Shown one piece after another: positions 40,608 to 50,416 of a stretch of DNA of 64,000 nt. Location of the stretch: assembly GCF_041729615.1 (NCBI RefSeq), contig NZ_CP154874.1, positions 2,733,001 to 2,797,000 on the forward strand, given 5' to 3'. The number at the start of each line of letters is the position of its first letter. Within the stretch, counting starts at the first letter, position 1. The stretch comes from Pseudomonas alcaligenes (lineage in GTDB: Bacteria; Pseudomonadota; Gammaproteobacteria; Pseudomonadales; Pseudomonadaceae). The notes beneath the pieces were generated by a model that was not told where the DNA came from, did not search any database, and saw only the letters and a program-made list of their open reading frames with translations. A program made the translations under genes and the position numbers.

Positions 40608-41686
40608 GGCTGTGTAGCTCCTTGGTCCAGGGGCAGGAAGATCGAGAACACGGTGTGGCCGGGGTGGCTCTCGCATTCGATCAGGCCCTGATGCTGGCTG
40701 ATGATGTTCTGGGTGATGGCCAGGCCCAGACCGGTGCCGTCCGGGCGGCCGCTGACCATGGGATAGAAGATGGTTTCCTGCAGCTCCGGCGGGATGCCCG
40801 GGCCGTTGTCGATGATCTCCATCTTCACCACCAGGCGGTGGCGGGTGTGGCCGATGGTGAACTGGCGCAGGGTGCGGGTGCGCAGGCTGATGCGGCCCAG
40901 GCGCAGGTCACTCTGCGCGGACAGTGCCTGCAGGGCGTTGCGCACGATGTTGAGCACGGCCTGGATCAGCTGCTCGCGGTCGATCAGCAGGTCGGGGATG
41001 CTCGGGTCGTAGTCGCGCACCAGGGTGATGCTGCCCTGGGCCTCGGCCTCGATCAGGTTGGCGACCCGCTCCAGCACTTCGTGAATGTTGGTCATGGCGA
41101 GGCTCGGCAGCTTGTTCGAGCCGAGCATGCGGTCGACCAGGTTACGCAGGCGGTCGGCTTCCTCGATGATCACGTTGGTGTAGTCGCGCAGGCCTTCGTC
41201 CGGCAGTTCGCGGGCCAGCAGCTGGGCGGCGCCGCGAATGCCGCCGAGCGGATTCTTGATCTCGTGGGCCAGGCCGCGCACCAGCAGCTTGGTGGTCTCC
41301 TGCTTGGACAGCTGCGCCTCTTCCTTGGTGATGCGCAGCAGGCGGTCGCGCGGGTGCACTTCCAGCAGCAGCAGGGTCTGGCCGCGGTTGAGGATGGGCG
41401 TCACCGCGTAGTCGACGGTGATGGTCTGGCCGGCCAGCGAGGTGAGCATGGCCTCGCGCTTGGTGAAGGGATGGGCATGCTCTACCGCCTGGCGCAGCGA
41501 GTGCAGCGCTTCCGGTGACTCGGTGAACAGCTCGCTGATGAACTGGCCGTGGCTGCGCTGGCCGCTGACCGCCAGCAGCATCTCGGCGGCCGGGTTCATG
41601 TACTCTAGGCACAGCTCGGCGTTGAGCAGGATGGTCGCGGTGGTCAGGTTGTCCAGCAGCAGTCGGTGCAGCGCGTCGTTGATCAT
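40604..41686 (-). CDS. ntrB: Nitrogen sensor histidine kinase NtrB (GlnL)
   Basis: A 360-residue cytoplasmic kinase/phosphatase partner of NtrC, controlled by PII. An N-terminal PAS domain (ILLNAELCLEYMNPAAEMLLAVSG) is followed by the phospho-acceptor His141 in VRGLAHEIKNPLGGIRGAAQLL and an HATPase domain with N box NIVRNALQAL, DNGPGIP and GTGLGLAI. Start at 41686 gives MINDALHRLLLDN; the frame extends 15 codons upstream without a ribosome site. In P. aeruginosa glnA lies upstream; here it is not in the neighbourhood. Confidence 0.95.
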
Positions 41687-41824
41687 GGCAGGGTCCTGGC
41701 AATGACCGGGAAAATGCAAAAAGCAAACCAAGGCCCCGAAAAGACGCGCGGCAGTGGCCGATGCGGCCCGTCCGGCCGCCTTTCAGCGCAGCCGGCCGGG
41801 TGCTCGGTGAACCAAAACAGGGAG

Positions 41825-41865
41825 AGTATAGAAATCGGTGCAGGCTTATGCACCGAATTGGTGCG
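41825..41865 (-). promoter_or_regulatory. Putative ntrBC promoter with NtrC-binding site
   Basis: TGCACCGAATTGGTGCG at 41849-41865 has the GCAC-N7-GTGC shape of NtrC sites. A TATACT -10 element stands at 41825-41830 on the minus strand, and its poor -35 would lie about at the edge of the NtrC site. NtrC bound there could repress ntrBC, as NtrC does at the glnL promoter of enterobacteria. The leader would be about 130 bases. Confidence 0.55.
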
Positions 41866-41874
41866 GCAAGGCGA

Positions 41875-42501
41875 TCAGATGAAGGGCACCAGGGGGATGT
41901 CCTTCGGCGGGTCCTTCGGCTTGTCCTCGATGGGGCATTCCGGGCGTACGCCCCAGTCCTTCTTCTTGCACGGGCTGGCGGTGCGCTTCTCGGCCAGGGA
42001 GATGCGCTTCATGTGGAAGGGCTGCGCCGGGGTGCGCTCGACGATGCGCCCGCGGGCGTCGAGGATCTCCACCGAGATCTGGTGGGTGCCGCGGTCGATG
42101 TTCTGCAGCGGGAACACCGGGCTGCGCCCCGCTTCCCCCCAGGGCTGGCCGTCGAGGATCAGGCGGTAGCGGTGGCCGGGGTGCAGGGTCGGGTCGCTGC
42201 TGGCGGTGACGATCAGCTTGCCGGTGGTGTCGCGAATCACCGCGTCGGGTTCCGGTACCAGGATGCGCAGCAGGTCGTAGCCGGGTTCCGCCGCCAGGGG
42301 CGGTTCGCTGGCCGGGCTGGCCTGGGCGGCCGGCGACGAGGGCATCTGGTTGCCGGGTGCCAGTTCGATGCGCTCGGCCTCGCCCGAGGGTGGCTGGTCG
42401 GTGAAGACCCGGTTGCCGTCGGCGTCGATGTAGGTGTAGACGCCGGCGCTGGCGTGGAGACAGCAAAGGCCGAGCAGCATGCAGGACAGGTAGCGGAGCA
42501 T
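41875..42501 (-). CDS. DUF4124-domain exported protein
   Basis: A 208-residue secreted protein: signal peptide ending near ASA/GVYTYID, followed at once by the DUF4124 pattern VYTYIDADGNRVFTDQPPSGEAERIEL. A beta-rich C-terminal domain follows (PTLHPGHRYRLILDGQPWGE, DRGTHQISVEILDARG), repeated in the next gene. A C-terminal KKKDWG-type basic stretch holds two cysteines. The function is unknown. It is paired with a paralogue 18 bases upstream, as in P. aeruginosa next to ntrB. Confidence 0.85.
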   Translation of the reverse strand: MLRYLSCMLLGLCCLHASAGVYTYIDADGNRVFTDQPPSGEAERIELAPGNQMPSSPAAQASPASEPPLAAEPGYDLLRILVPEPDAVIRDTTGKLIVTASSDPTLHPGHRYRLILDGQPWGEAGRSPVFPLQNIDRGTHQISVEILDARGRIVERTPAQPFHMKRISLAEKRTASPCKKKDWGVRPECPIEDKPKDPPKDIPLVPFI

Positions 42502-42519
42502 GGGTAACCTTGCGCTGGA

Positions 42520-43071
42520 TCAGGGGGTCGGCTTGGGTGTAGGGGGCGGTGGTCGCAATGCCGGGCTGCTGGTGTTCACCCGTTGCACGGTGAAGGTCAC
42601 GCTGGCGCTGCGCTGCAGCGACTGGCCGCCACTGAGCACCTCGACGGCCAGGCTGTGTTCGCCGCGGTCGACATTTACCAGCTGCAGGCGCGGCACGTTG
42701 CTCGGCTGGCCGTAGGGCTGGCCGTCCAGCAGCAGGCGCAGGCTGTGCCCGGGCTGCAGGCGCGGGTCGATCTGCACGCCGACGCTGAAGGTGCCGTTGT
42801 TGGCACGCAGGGCCTCCTCGCTGGGCAGGTCGGTCAGCGCCAGCACCCCATAGGGCTGGGCGCTGGCGGCAGGGGCAGCGGTCGGCGCAGCGGACTCGAC
42901 GGGCTGTGCCTGCACCGTGTTGGTCGGCGGCAGCTCGACGGTTTCCGCCGCCTGGCCTTCCGGCGGCTGGTTGGTGAACACCGTGTTGCCGTTGGCGTCG
43001 GTGTACTTGTAGATCTGCGCCGCGGCGGGCAGGGCCAGGGCGCAAAGCAGGCAGGCGGTGAGCAGGCGCAT
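42520..43071 (-). CDS. DUF4124-domain exported protein (paralogue)
   Basis: A 183-residue secreted protein with the same build as its downstream neighbour: signal peptide (MRLLTACLLCALALPAAAQ), DUF4124 (IYKYTDANGNTVFTNQPPEGQAAETVEL), then a beta-rich domain (LQPGHSLRLLLDGQPYGQ, DRGEHSLAVEVLSGG) and a Pro-rich tail. The start was set at the ATG before the signal peptide (43071); the open frame extends 120 bases further. The pair arose by tandem duplication. Confidence 0.85.
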   Translation of the reverse strand: MRLLTACLLCALALPAAAQIYKYTDANGNTVFTNQPPEGQAAETVELPPTNTVQAQPVESAAPTAAPAASAQPYGVLALTDLPSEEALRANNGTFSVGVQIDPRLQPGHSLRLLLDGQPYGQPSNVPRLQLVNVDRGEHSLAVEVLSGGQSLQRSASVTFTVQRVNTSSPALRPPPPTPKPTP

Positions 43072-43169
43072 CGGGTGGCTCCTGAATGATCCTGCGGCAA
43101 GGGTTGCACCGGTGCGCCCGCCTGGCAAGTGCGGGCTGCGATGGGCGTGGCCCAGCGCAACAAAGTCGC

Positions 43170-44039
43170 TCAGCGCGGGCTGCCCAGGCACTCCAGCAGG
43201 GCGGCGTGCCAGTCTGGCAGGCGGATGTCCCAGGCTTGCTGCAGGCGCGTGCAGTCCAGGCGTGAGTTGAGCGGCCGACGAGCCGGGGTCGGGTAGTCGC
43301 TCGAGGCGATAGGCTCAAGGCGGGCGCAGGGCTTGCCCTGCTGGCGCAGCTGCGCGGCGATGGCCTCGGCGAAGCCGAACCAGGAAGTCTCGCCCTGGCC
43401 GGTCAGGTGATAGGTGCCCCAGGGGCCGGCTTGCCCGTTGCGCCAGTGCTGGATCAGCTCGGCGGTGGCCCGGGCGATGCTGCCGGCCCAGGTCGGTGCG
43501 CCGATCTGGTCGGCCACCACGCGCAGCTCCTCGCGTTCCTGCAGCAGGCGCTGCATGGTCAGCAGGAAATTCCGGCCATGCAGCGAGTAGACCCAGCTGG
43601 TGCGCAGGATCAGGTGCTGGCCGCCGACCGCGCGGATCGCCTCCTCGCCGGCCAGCTTGCTGCGGCCATAGACGCCGAGCGGGTTGGGGCGGTCGTCCTC
43701 GTCATAGGGCGCCGACTTGCTGCCGTCGAAGACGTAGTCGGTGGAGTAGTGGATCAGCGGGATGCCCAGCGCCAGAGCCTCTTCGGCCAATACGCCGGGG
43801 GCGGTGGCGTTGATCGCGAAAGCCGACTCGGGCTCGCTCTCGGCCTGATCGACAGCGGTATGCGCAGCGGCGTTGATCAGCAGATCCGGGCGACTGCGGC
43901 GTACTGCGCTACGGATGGCGGCGCCGTCACCGAGATCGAGCTCGGCCTGGCCCAGCACCAGCAGTTCGGCCTGTCCGCCCAGCGCCAGCTGCAGCTCGCG
44001 GCTGACCTGGCCATGGCGCCCGGTGATCAGGATCTTCAT
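43170..44039 (-). CDS. rmlD: dTDP-4-dehydrorhamnose reductase RmlD
   Basis: A 289-residue SDR enzyme, the last step of dTDP-L-rhamnose synthesis. It has the N-terminal nucleotide loop (ITGRHGQVSRELQLAL), STDYVFDGSKSAPYDEDD and the catalytic YGRSKLAGE (Y-x-x-x-K). Gene order here is rmlB-rmlA-rmlC-rmlD, each overlapping the next by four bases (ATGA), unlike the rmlBDAC order of P. aeruginosa. Product feeds LPS core or O-polysaccharide and possibly rhamnolipid. Confidence 0.95.
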   Translation of the reverse strand: MKILITGRHGQVSRELQLALGGQAELLVLGQAELDLGDGAAIRSAVRRSRPDLLINAAAHTAVDQAESEPESAFAINATAPGVLAEEALALGIPLIHYSTDYVFDGSKSAPYDEDDRPNPLGVYGRSKLAGEEAIRAVGGQHLILRTSWVYSLHGRNFLLTMQRLLQEREELRVVADQIGAPTWAGSIARATAELIQHWRNGQAGPWGTYHLTGQGETSWFGFAEAIAAQLRQQGKPCARLEPIASSDYPTPARRPLNSRLDCTRLQQAWDIRLPDWHAALLECLGSPR

Positions 44040-44581
44040 GGGAACAGCTCCGCCTCCTGCAGGCTCAGGCCGGCCTGATCCTTGGCCGAGAGCTGGGGCA
44101 CGCCACCGTACTGCCAGTCGATGGCCAGTGTCGGGTCGTCCCAGCGGATGCAGCGTTCGTGGGCCGGCGCATAGTAATCGGTGGTCTTGTAGAGGAACTC
44201 GGCATAGTCGCTGAGTACCACGAAACCATGGGCGAAACCCTCCGGAACCCAGAGCTGGCGCTTGTTCTCGGCGGACAGGCGCACACCGACCCAGTGGCCG
44301 AAGGTCGGCGAGCTGCGGCGGATATCCACCGCCACGTCCAGTACCTCTCCGAGGGTGACACGTACCAGTTTGCCCTGGGCCTGCTCGACCTGATAATGCA
44401 GGCCGCGCAGCACGCCACGCTGCGAGCGCGAGTGGTTGTCCTGGACGAAGTCACGCTGCAGGCCGGTGGCTTCGGCAAAAGTACGGGCGTTGAAACTCTC
44501 GTAGAAGAAACCGCGCTCGTCGCCGAACACCTTCGGCTCCAGGATCAGCACTTCCGGGATGGTCGTCGCGATGGCCTTCAT
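44036..44581 (-). CDS. rmlC: dTDP-4-dehydrorhamnose 3,5-epimerase RmlC
   Basis: A 181-residue cupin enzyme, third step of dTDP-L-rhamnose synthesis. It shows the [11 protein letters not shown] and [18 protein letters not shown] blocks with the catalytic His, and [27 protein letters not shown]. Length is the usual 180-185. It overlaps rmlA and rmlD by four bases each. Confidence 0.95.
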   Translation of the reverse strand: MKAIATTIPEVLILEPKVFGDERGFFYESFNARTFAEATGLQRDFVQDNHSRSQRGVLRGLHYQVEQAQGKLVRVTLGEVLDVAVDIRRSSPTFGHWVGVRLSAENKRQLWVPEGFAHGFVVLSDYAEFLYKTTDYYAPAHERCIRWDDPTLAIDWQYGGVPQLSAKDQAGLSLQEAELFP

Positions 44582-45450
44582 GCCTGCTCACCCGCCAACT
44601 GGTAGAGATACTGGCCGTAGCCGGTCTTGCCGAAGGCCTTGGCCTGGCTGAGCAGCTGGTCGCGGTCGATCCAGCCCTGCTGGTAGGCGATTTCCTCCAG
44701 GCAGGCGACTTTCAGGCCCTGGCGGTGCTCGATGGTCTGCACGTACTGCGAGGCCTCCAGCAGGCTGTCGTGGGTGCCGGTATCGAGCCAGGCGAAGCCG
44801 CGGCCGAAACGCTCCACGCGCAGGTCACCGCGCTGCAGGTAGGCGTTATTGACGTCGGTGATCTCCAGTTCGCCGCGCGGCGACGGCTTGACCGCCTTGG
44901 CGATCTCGATCACGTCGTTGTCATAGAAGTACAGGCCGGTGACCGCATAGCTGGACTTCGGCTGTGCCGGCTTCTCCTCGATGGAGATGGCCTTGCCCTG
45001 GACGTCGAACTCCACTACGCCGAAGCGCTCGGGGTCCTTCACCCAGTAGCCAAAAATGGTGGCTCCATGAGTGGCCGCGGCAGCCCGCAAGAGTTTTTCG
45101 GTGAAGTGCTGGCCATGGAAGATGTTGTCGCCGAGGATCAGGCACACCGGATCGCTGCCGATGAACTGCTCGCCGATCAGGAAGGCCTGGGCCAGGCCAT
45201 CCGGAGAGGGTTGTTCGGCATAGCTGAAACGCACGCCGAACTGGTCACCATCGCCGAGCATCTTCTCGAACTGTGGCAGGTCGTGGGGCGTGGAGATGAT
45301 CAGGATGTCGCGGATACCGGCCAGCATCAGCACCGAGATCGGATAGTAGATCATCGGCTTGTCATAGATCGGCAGCAGCTGCTTGGAGACGCCGAGGGTG
45401 ATCGGGTGCAGGCGGGTGCCGGACCCGCCGGCGAGGATGATTCCTTTCAT
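44578..45450 (-). CDS. rmlA: Glucose-1-phosphate thymidylyltransferase RmlA
   Basis: A 290-residue nucleotidyltransferase, first step of dTDP-L-rhamnose synthesis (dTTP plus glucose-1-phosphate). It has the [11 protein letters not shown] loop at the N-terminus, [16 protein letters not shown], and [10 protein letters not shown] with the metal Asp. Length and blocks match RmlA/RfbA of Pseudomonas. It overlaps rmlB and rmlC by four bases each. Confidence 0.96.
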   Translation of the reverse strand: MKGIILAGGSGTRLHPITLGVSKQLLPIYDKPMIYYPISVLMLAGIRDILIISTPHDLPQFEKMLGDGDQFGVRFSYAEQPSPDGLAQAFLIGEQFIGSDPVCLILGDNIFHGQHFTEKLLRAAAATHGATIFGYWVKDPERFGVVEFDVQGKAISIEEKPAQPKSSYAVTGLYFYDNDVIEIAKAVKPSPRGELEITDVNNAYLQRGDLRVERFGRGFAWLDTGTHDSLLEASQYVQTIEHRQGLKVACLEEIAYQQGWIDRDQLLSQAKAFGKTGYGQYLYQLAGEQA

Positions 45451-46511
45451 GCTGAGGCTCCGAGGCGTTCGCGCTGATAGCTACCGTCCTGCACGTGACG
45501 GCACCATTCGAGGTTGTCCAGGTACCACTGCACCGTCTTGCGCAGGCCGCTGGCGAAGGTCTCCTGCGGTACCCAGCCGAGCTCGCGCTGGATCTTGCTG
45601 GCGTCGATGGCGTAGCGCTGGTCGTGGCCGGGACGATCCTTGACGAAGGTGATCAGGTCCTCGTAACGCGCCAGACCGGCCGGCTTGACGGGCGCCAGCT
45701 CCTCCAGCAGTGCGCAGATGGCGCGTACCACCTCGATGTTCTTCTGCTCGTTATGACCGCCAATGTTGTAGGTCTCGCCGACCTTGCCCTCGGACACCAC
45801 CTTGAGCAGAGCGCGGGCATGATCCTCGACGAACAGCCAGTCGCGTACCTGCAGGCCGTCGCCATATACCGGCAGCGGCTTGCCCTCCAGGGCATTGAGG
45901 ATCACCAGCGGGATCAGCTTCTCGGGGAAGTGGAAGGGGCCGTAGTTGTTCGAGCAATTGGTGAGCAGCACCGGCAACCCGTAGGTGCGCTGCCAGGCGC
46001 GCACCAGATGGTCGGAAGCCGCCTTGCTGGCCGAATAGGGCGAGCTGGGCGCGTAAGGCGTGGTCTCGGTGAACAGGTCGTCCATGCCATGCAGGTCGCC
46101 GTATACCTCGTCGGTGGAGATGTGGTGGAAGCGGAAACTCTGCTTGCGCGCCTCCGGCAGCCCCGACCAGTAGGCGCGGGTCGCCTCCAGCAGGGCATAG
46201 GTGCCGACGATATTGGTCTGGATGAAGGCCGCCGGGCCATCGATGGAGCGATCGACATGCGATTCGGCGGCCAGGTGCATGATGGCATCGGGCTGGAACG
46301 CGGCGAGGGCACTGCTGACCGCCTGGCTATCGGCGATATCGGCCTGGAGGAACTGATAGCGCGGGTTGTCCTCGATGCAGGCCAGGGATTCCAGGTTGCC
46401 GGCGTAGGTGAGCTTGTCGAGATTGAGCACGCTGTGCTCGGTCTGCCGCAGAATATGGCGGACGAGTGCCGAGCCTATGAAGCCTGCTCCACCGGTTACC
46501 AGAATGCGCAT
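45447..46511 (-). CDS. rmlB: dTDP-glucose 4,6-dehydratase RmlB
   Basis: A 354-residue extended SDR, second step of dTDP-L-rhamnose synthesis and first gene of the operon. Start at the ATG giving [17 protein letters not shown]. It shows TDEVYGDL with catalytic Thr-Asp-Glu, and [14 protein letters not shown] with Tyr and Lys. The 115 bases before it are shared with a divergent glycosyltransferase gene and should hold both promoters. Confidence 0.96.
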   Translation of the reverse strand: MRILVTGGAGFIGSALVRHILRQTEHSVLNLDKLTYAGNLESLACIEDNPRYQFLQADIADSQAVSSALAAFQPDAIMHLAAESHVDRSIDGPAAFIQTNIVGTYALLEATRAYWSGLPEARKQSFRFHHISTDEVYGDLHGMDDLFTETTPYAPSSPYSASKAASDHLVRAWQRTYGLPVLLTNCSNNYGPFHFPEKLIPLVILNALEGKPLPVYGDGLQVRDWLFVEDHARALLKVVSEGKVGETYNIGGHNEQKNIEVVRAICALLEELAPVKPAGLARYEDLITFVKDRPGHDQRYAIDASKIQRELGWVPQETFASGLRKTVQWYLDNLEWCRHVQDGSYQRERLGASA

Positions 46512-46626
46512 GCACGGCCTGCTGTGTCGGATTGAAATTGAAGGTAGCCAGCTTGTCGGGTGTAATTGCGCTTTGCAAGGGAGCCGCTGCTTGGTGGCCT
46601 GCTCTTGCCTTCCCCGTGCAGATGAG

Positions 46627-47718
46627 ATGCAGATGTTCAAAGTAGGTGTTGATTGCAGGCCGCTGAGCAGGCCCTTGTCGGGGATAGGTCGGTATACCCG
46701 GGAGCTGTTGGACATACTGACCGAGGCACCGGAAGTGCAGTGGTTTCTCTACTGCGACCAGGCCTTCGAGGCGCCGTTCATGCATCGGCCGAACGTCACC
46801 GTGCGCCTCTCCGGGCAGTCCGGCACACTGGCCGAGCACTTTTGGTACCAGGTTGGCGTACCGCGTCAGCTCAGGCGTGACGCCATCGATGTGTTCTGGT
46901 CGCCGCGCCATCACCTGCCGCTGTGCATGCCTTCATCCGTACGGACCGTCGTGACGATCCACGACCTGACCTGGAAGCGCTTTCCCGAGACGATGAAGCG
47001 CCTGCAGTACTGGTCCGAGCGCCTGCAGATGCCACATTCGCTGCGCCAGGCCGCGCGCATCATCACCATCTCCGCGTCCAGCCGCAGCGACCTCGAACGC
47101 TATTTCCCCGCCACCCGGGACAAGATCCGGGTCATACCCTGCGGCGTGACCCGCCTGCAGGCGGGAGCCTTTACTCGCCCCCTGCCGCAGCAGTACCTGT
47201 TGTTCGTCGGTACGCCCGAGCCGCGCAAGAATATTCGGCGCATCCTCGAGGCCTACGCACAACTTCCGGCCACATTGAGAGCGGCCTATCCACTGGTACT
47301 GGCGGGTGGGCATGGCTGGCTGGTCGACCTTGAACGCTGGGTCGAGGAGCTGGGCATTCGGGCGGATGTGGTCGCCCTCGGGGCCGTCAGCGCAGACGAG
47401 CTTGGCTACCTGTACTCGCAAGCCAGGCTGCTGCTGATGCCCTCGCTGTATGAGGGCTTCGGCCTGCCGATTCTGGAAGCCTTCCAGTTCGGCGTGCCGG
47501 TCGTCACTGCCAACTGCAGCTCCATGCCGGAAGTCGCCGGCGACGCGGGCTGCCTGGTCGATCCGCTGCGAGTCGAGAGCATCCGCGCCGGTATCGAACG
47601 CTTGCTAACCGATCAAGATGCCTACGCCAGGTGCGTTGCGCGGATTCCCGAACAGCTCGCCCGCTATGATTGGAAACAGGCAGCACGCAGCACGCTAGAG
47701 GTGCTGACCTCGGGCTAG
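46627..47718 (+). CDS. Glycosyltransferase family 4 protein
   Basis: A 363-residue GT-B glycosyltransferase, inferred to add one sugar during polysaccharide assembly. N-terminal acceptor lobe ([25 protein letters not shown]), then the donor lobe with [21 protein letters not shown] and the EX7E motif in [17 protein letters not shown]. The family resembles the mannosyl- and rhamnosyl-transferase group with TPEPRKN. Two in-frame ATGs (46627 and 46633) are possible starts. It is the only plus-strand gene within the glycan locus, and its stop codon overlaps the next convergent stop by four bases. Confidence 0.88.
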   Translation: MQMFKVGVDCRPLSRPLSGIGRYTRELLDILTEAPEVQWFLYCDQAFEAPFMHRPNVTVRLSGQSGTLAEHFWYQVGVPRQLRRDAIDVFWSPRHHLPLCMPSSVRTVVTIHDLTWKRFPETMKRLQYWSERLQMPHSLRQAARIITISASSRSDLERYFPATRDKIRVIPCGVTRLQAGAFTRPLPQQYLLFVGTPEPRKNIRRILEAYAQLPATLRAAYPLVLAGGHGWLVDLERWVEELGIRADVVALGAVSADELGYLYSQARLLLMPSLYEGFGLPILEAFQFGVPVVTANCSSMPEVAGDAGCLVDPLRVESIRAGIERLLTDQDAYARCVARIPEQLARYDWKQAARSTLEVLTSG

Positions 47719-48500
47719 CCGCTTCTATGAATGAGGCGGTCGCGCAGTCGCTTGATGGGGTTGAGCAAGGGAAGCTGCATCGCCTTCTTCACGGTGAGGA
47801 AGAACGCATAGTAGATCCAGGCCTCGAATCGCCCACACAGTCCGTTGCGAATGACCGAGTCACGGTATTGCCGCAGGCTGACCGCAAAATCGCGATCACT
47901 CAGGCCGCCCAGCGACATGTTCGCGAGCACGGCAGGTATGACTTCGAAGCGCTCGCCACGGGCCAGCGCCCGGTGACACCATTCCGAGTCCATAGCGTGC
48001 GAATACTGCGGCTCGTAGCCGCCCACTCGCGCATAGGCGGCGCGTGAGACGAACAGGGAGGGATGGAATACCCACATCCTGTACTTGAGTGCTGCCGGAT
48101 CGGGGTAGCGGGTATAGCCGTAGCCACTATCGGGGTCCAGATAGCGCACGGCGCCACATAGCACGGAAGCCTCCGGGTGTTTTCTCCGAGCATCCTGCAC
48201 CAGGCGCAGGGTCTCGGGCTCCCAGGTGTCGTCGCTGTTCAGGGTGGCAATCAGCTCGCCGCGTGCCTGCGCTATGCCGCGATTGAAGGCATCGGCGATG
48301 CCTTTGTCGAGGCCCGACTCCCAGTAGTGGAGATGATCTCGGTGGGCCTCGATCTCGTCCAGCGTGCCATCGGTCGAGCCGCCGTCGATCACGATGATCT
48401 CCAGTTCCTCGGTTTTCTGCGCCAGTACGCTGGCGAGTGCTCGGCGGAAACGCAACCTGTCATTCCTGACGATCATGATGACGCTGAGTGAAATGCTCAT
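47715..48500 (-). CDS. Glycosyltransferase family 2 protein
   Basis: A 261-residue GT-A transferase with LSVIMIVRNDRLRF at the N-terminus, IIVIDGGSTDGT, and the metal-binding LNSDDTW. It resembles WcaA/WfgS-type enzymes of O-antigen clusters. The donor and linkage are not readable. It is the last gene of the long minus-strand run from manC and overlaps the acyltransferase gene by four bases. Confidence 0.88.
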   Translation of the reverse strand: MSISLSVIMIVRNDRLRFRRALASVLAQKTEELEIIVIDGGSTDGTLDEIEAHRDHLHYWESGLDKGIADAFNRGIAQARGELIATLNSDDTWEPETLRLVQDARRKHPEASVLCGAVRYLDPDSGYGYTRYPDPAALKYRMWVFHPSLFVSRAAYARVGGYEPQYSHAMDSEWCHRALARGERFEVIPAVLANMSLGGLSDRDFAVSLRQYRDSVIRNGLCGRFEAWIYYAFFLTVKKAMQLPLLNPIKRLRDRLIHRSG

Positions 48501-50410
48501 TGTGTCAGTGTCTTCATGTCTTCAAGATTAGGGAATAGAGCTTTCATTCGTGCAGAAATTAATTGCGCGCCTTTAATTGTTAGATGCTTGTCGTCGACGT
48601 AAATCAAGTTATTGCTGTTGTCAAGTATGTCGCATTCTTTTGGGCATTGCAGTTTTATGAAATTTATGAAGTTAATTCTTTGGTTGATATTCTGTTGGAT
48701 GTATTTATTTGAGGCTATTTCTTGTTCTTGAATCAGGGTTCTTGCAAGCTCTATCCCTGAGTGAATGGAGGTGGAATTGCTTAAAATTGAAGGCAGGGAG
48801 TTTTTAAACTTTATTCTCTGCCCTATTACATAAATGTCTAGTTCTTTGTTAAGTAATTTTAGTAGGTCATTGATGCGGCTAATGTCACCTGATGGCCAGT
48901 TCGAGGAGAGAATGACTCCTCTGTAATTCGGGTTTTTTGCAAGCTTGGTGAATGCCTCATTATAGAGAATAGTGCACTCTGATTTTTCTGACTCTTTGAA
49001 TTTAGTCGGGTTGGGAATTGGGCAGCCTGGAAGCGTTAGCTGTCCGAAGTATATGTTTGGATAGGCCTTGCTGAAGACTAAATATGCATCGGCTGCATAG
49101 CTGTCACCAATTATCAGGTATGCCTCTTTGTCGTCTGGCGGATTAGAGCAAAAGTCCGAATCAAAACTTCCGTCCACAGGTGAGCCTAGTGGCAGGTTAC
49201 AGCGACCCGTTCGGAGAGATTTTTTGCGGTAGTCCCATTCTTTATCCAACCCTTGTGCGAAGTTCTGCATTTCTTGTGGTACGCGCCCTTTCAGGCCATC
49301 CATACCCCAGTAATGCGCCCCAACAAAACAGATGGCCAGCATGGAGGCGAAGGTGCCAGCAAGAATGTTGGCTTTGAAATGATTCGAGCGGCCAGAATGG
49401 AAGCGGAATTTCTTTTCCACGGTTTCATGGAGCAGGGCTCCAGCCGCTACGCTCAGCGTCAGGAGCACGATTATGTCGGCCGTGGACAGGCTGTAGTCCG
49501 TGGCGATTTTCCAGAGCACGATAAGCGGCCAATGCACCAGATATACCGAGTAGGACCTGCGGCCCACCCACTGGGTGACCCGCGCAAAGAGGGAGTTGCT
49601 GTCCGGGCTGCTCTGGCAGGCCCAGATGAATAGCGCCGTGCAGGCTGCGGGTGCTACCGCACTGACCAGGTAGTAGCTGGAGTGATTGATCACATAGGTG
49701 AGCAGCAGAAGCGCAAGGATGCTGGCACCGCTGGTGAGCCGTTGGAAATTGCCCGGGGCCGGGGCGGGGAGAAGGGCAATGATTGCGCCGAAGGCAAACT
49801 GGTAGGCGCGGAAGGGCGTCAGGAAAAAAACTGCCTCGGGTTGCCGCTTGGCATAGTAGAGCGCAGCCAGCAGTGAAAGCCCGCCGATGGCCAGCACCAT
49901 GTGCTTGAGCCTGGCACTGCCCAGACGCTGCACGGTGAGGAAGATGACAAGTGGCCACAGCAGGTAGAACTGTTCCTCAACGGACAGCGACCAGGTATGC
50001 AGTAGGGGCTTGAGTTGCGAGTTGATGTCGAAGTAGCCGGAGTCGAGCAGGAAGAAGATGTTCGACAGGGACAGGGCGGCATAAATCGAGCTGTGTCCGA
50101 GGTTTTCCAGGTCCGCCGGAGCCAATATCAGATAGGCGGCGGCCAAGGTGAGGAGCGTTACGGTGAATAACGCGGGCAGTAGTCTGGCTGCTCGTCGAGT
50201 GTAAAAGCGGTAAAAGCTGAATTTGCCGGCCAGGGTCTCGCCGACAAGGTTACGGGTAATCAGAAAGCCTGATATGACGAAGAAAATGTCGACGCCGATG
50301 AAGCCACCCTCGAATAGGTTCAGCTCAAGGTGGAAAAGCACGACAAGAGCAACGGCAAGCGCGCGAAGGCTCTCGATGGGGGCGATAAAGTTTCTGGCTG
50401 GGGCGTGCAT
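48497..50410 (-). CDS. Membrane acyltransferase (family 3) with C-terminal SGNH domain
   Basis: A 637-residue OafA/YrhL-type protein that should add acetyl or another acyl group to the exported glycan. Residues about 10-370 form the acyltransferase 3 membrane domain with ten or more helices, including the conserved His in VLFHLEL near residue 27 and GGFIGVDIFFVISGFLI. After a linker, residues about 430-637 form a periplasmic SGNH domain with GDS at 435-437 and DDKH near 606-609. The part coding the SGNH domain is conspicuously A+T-rich with Ile, Lys and Asn codons, unlike flanking genes, so this domain may have come by recombination. Confidence 0.9.
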   Translation of the reverse strand: MHAPARNFIAPIESLRALAVALVVLFHLELNLFEGGFIGVDIFFVISGFLITRNLVGETLAGKFSFYRFYTRRAARLLPALFTVTLLTLAAAYLILAPADLENLGHSSIYAALSLSNIFFLLDSGYFDINSQLKPLLHTWSLSVEEQFYLLWPLVIFLTVQRLGSARLKHMVLAIGGLSLLAALYYAKRQPEAVFFLTPFRAYQFAFGAIIALLPAPAPGNFQRLTSGASILALLLLTYVINHSSYYLVSAVAPAACTALFIWACQSSPDSNSLFARVTQWVGRRSYSVYLVHWPLIVLWKIATDYSLSTADIIVLLTLSVAAGALLHETVEKKFRFHSGRSNHFKANILAGTFASMLAICFVGAHYWGMDGLKGRVPQEMQNFAQGLDKEWDYRKKSLRTGRCNLPLGSPVDGSFDSDFCSNPPDDKEAYLIIGDSYAADAYLVFSKAYPNIYFGQLTLPGCPIPNPTKFKESEKSECTILYNEAFTKLAKNPNYRGVILSSNWPSGDISRINDLLKLLNKELDIYVIGQRIKFKNSLPSILSNSTSIHSGIELARTLIQEQEIASNKYIQQNINQRINFINFIKLQCPKECDILDNSNNLIYVDDKHLTIKGAQLISARMKALFPNLEDMKTLTQ

Positions 50411-50416
50411 CGGCAG

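Noticed and set aside
46512..46626. JUMPstart/ops element upstream of the polysaccharide genes
   Set aside because: Looked for the GGCGGTAGCGTG core in the rmlB/glycosyltransferase gap and before manC; not found.
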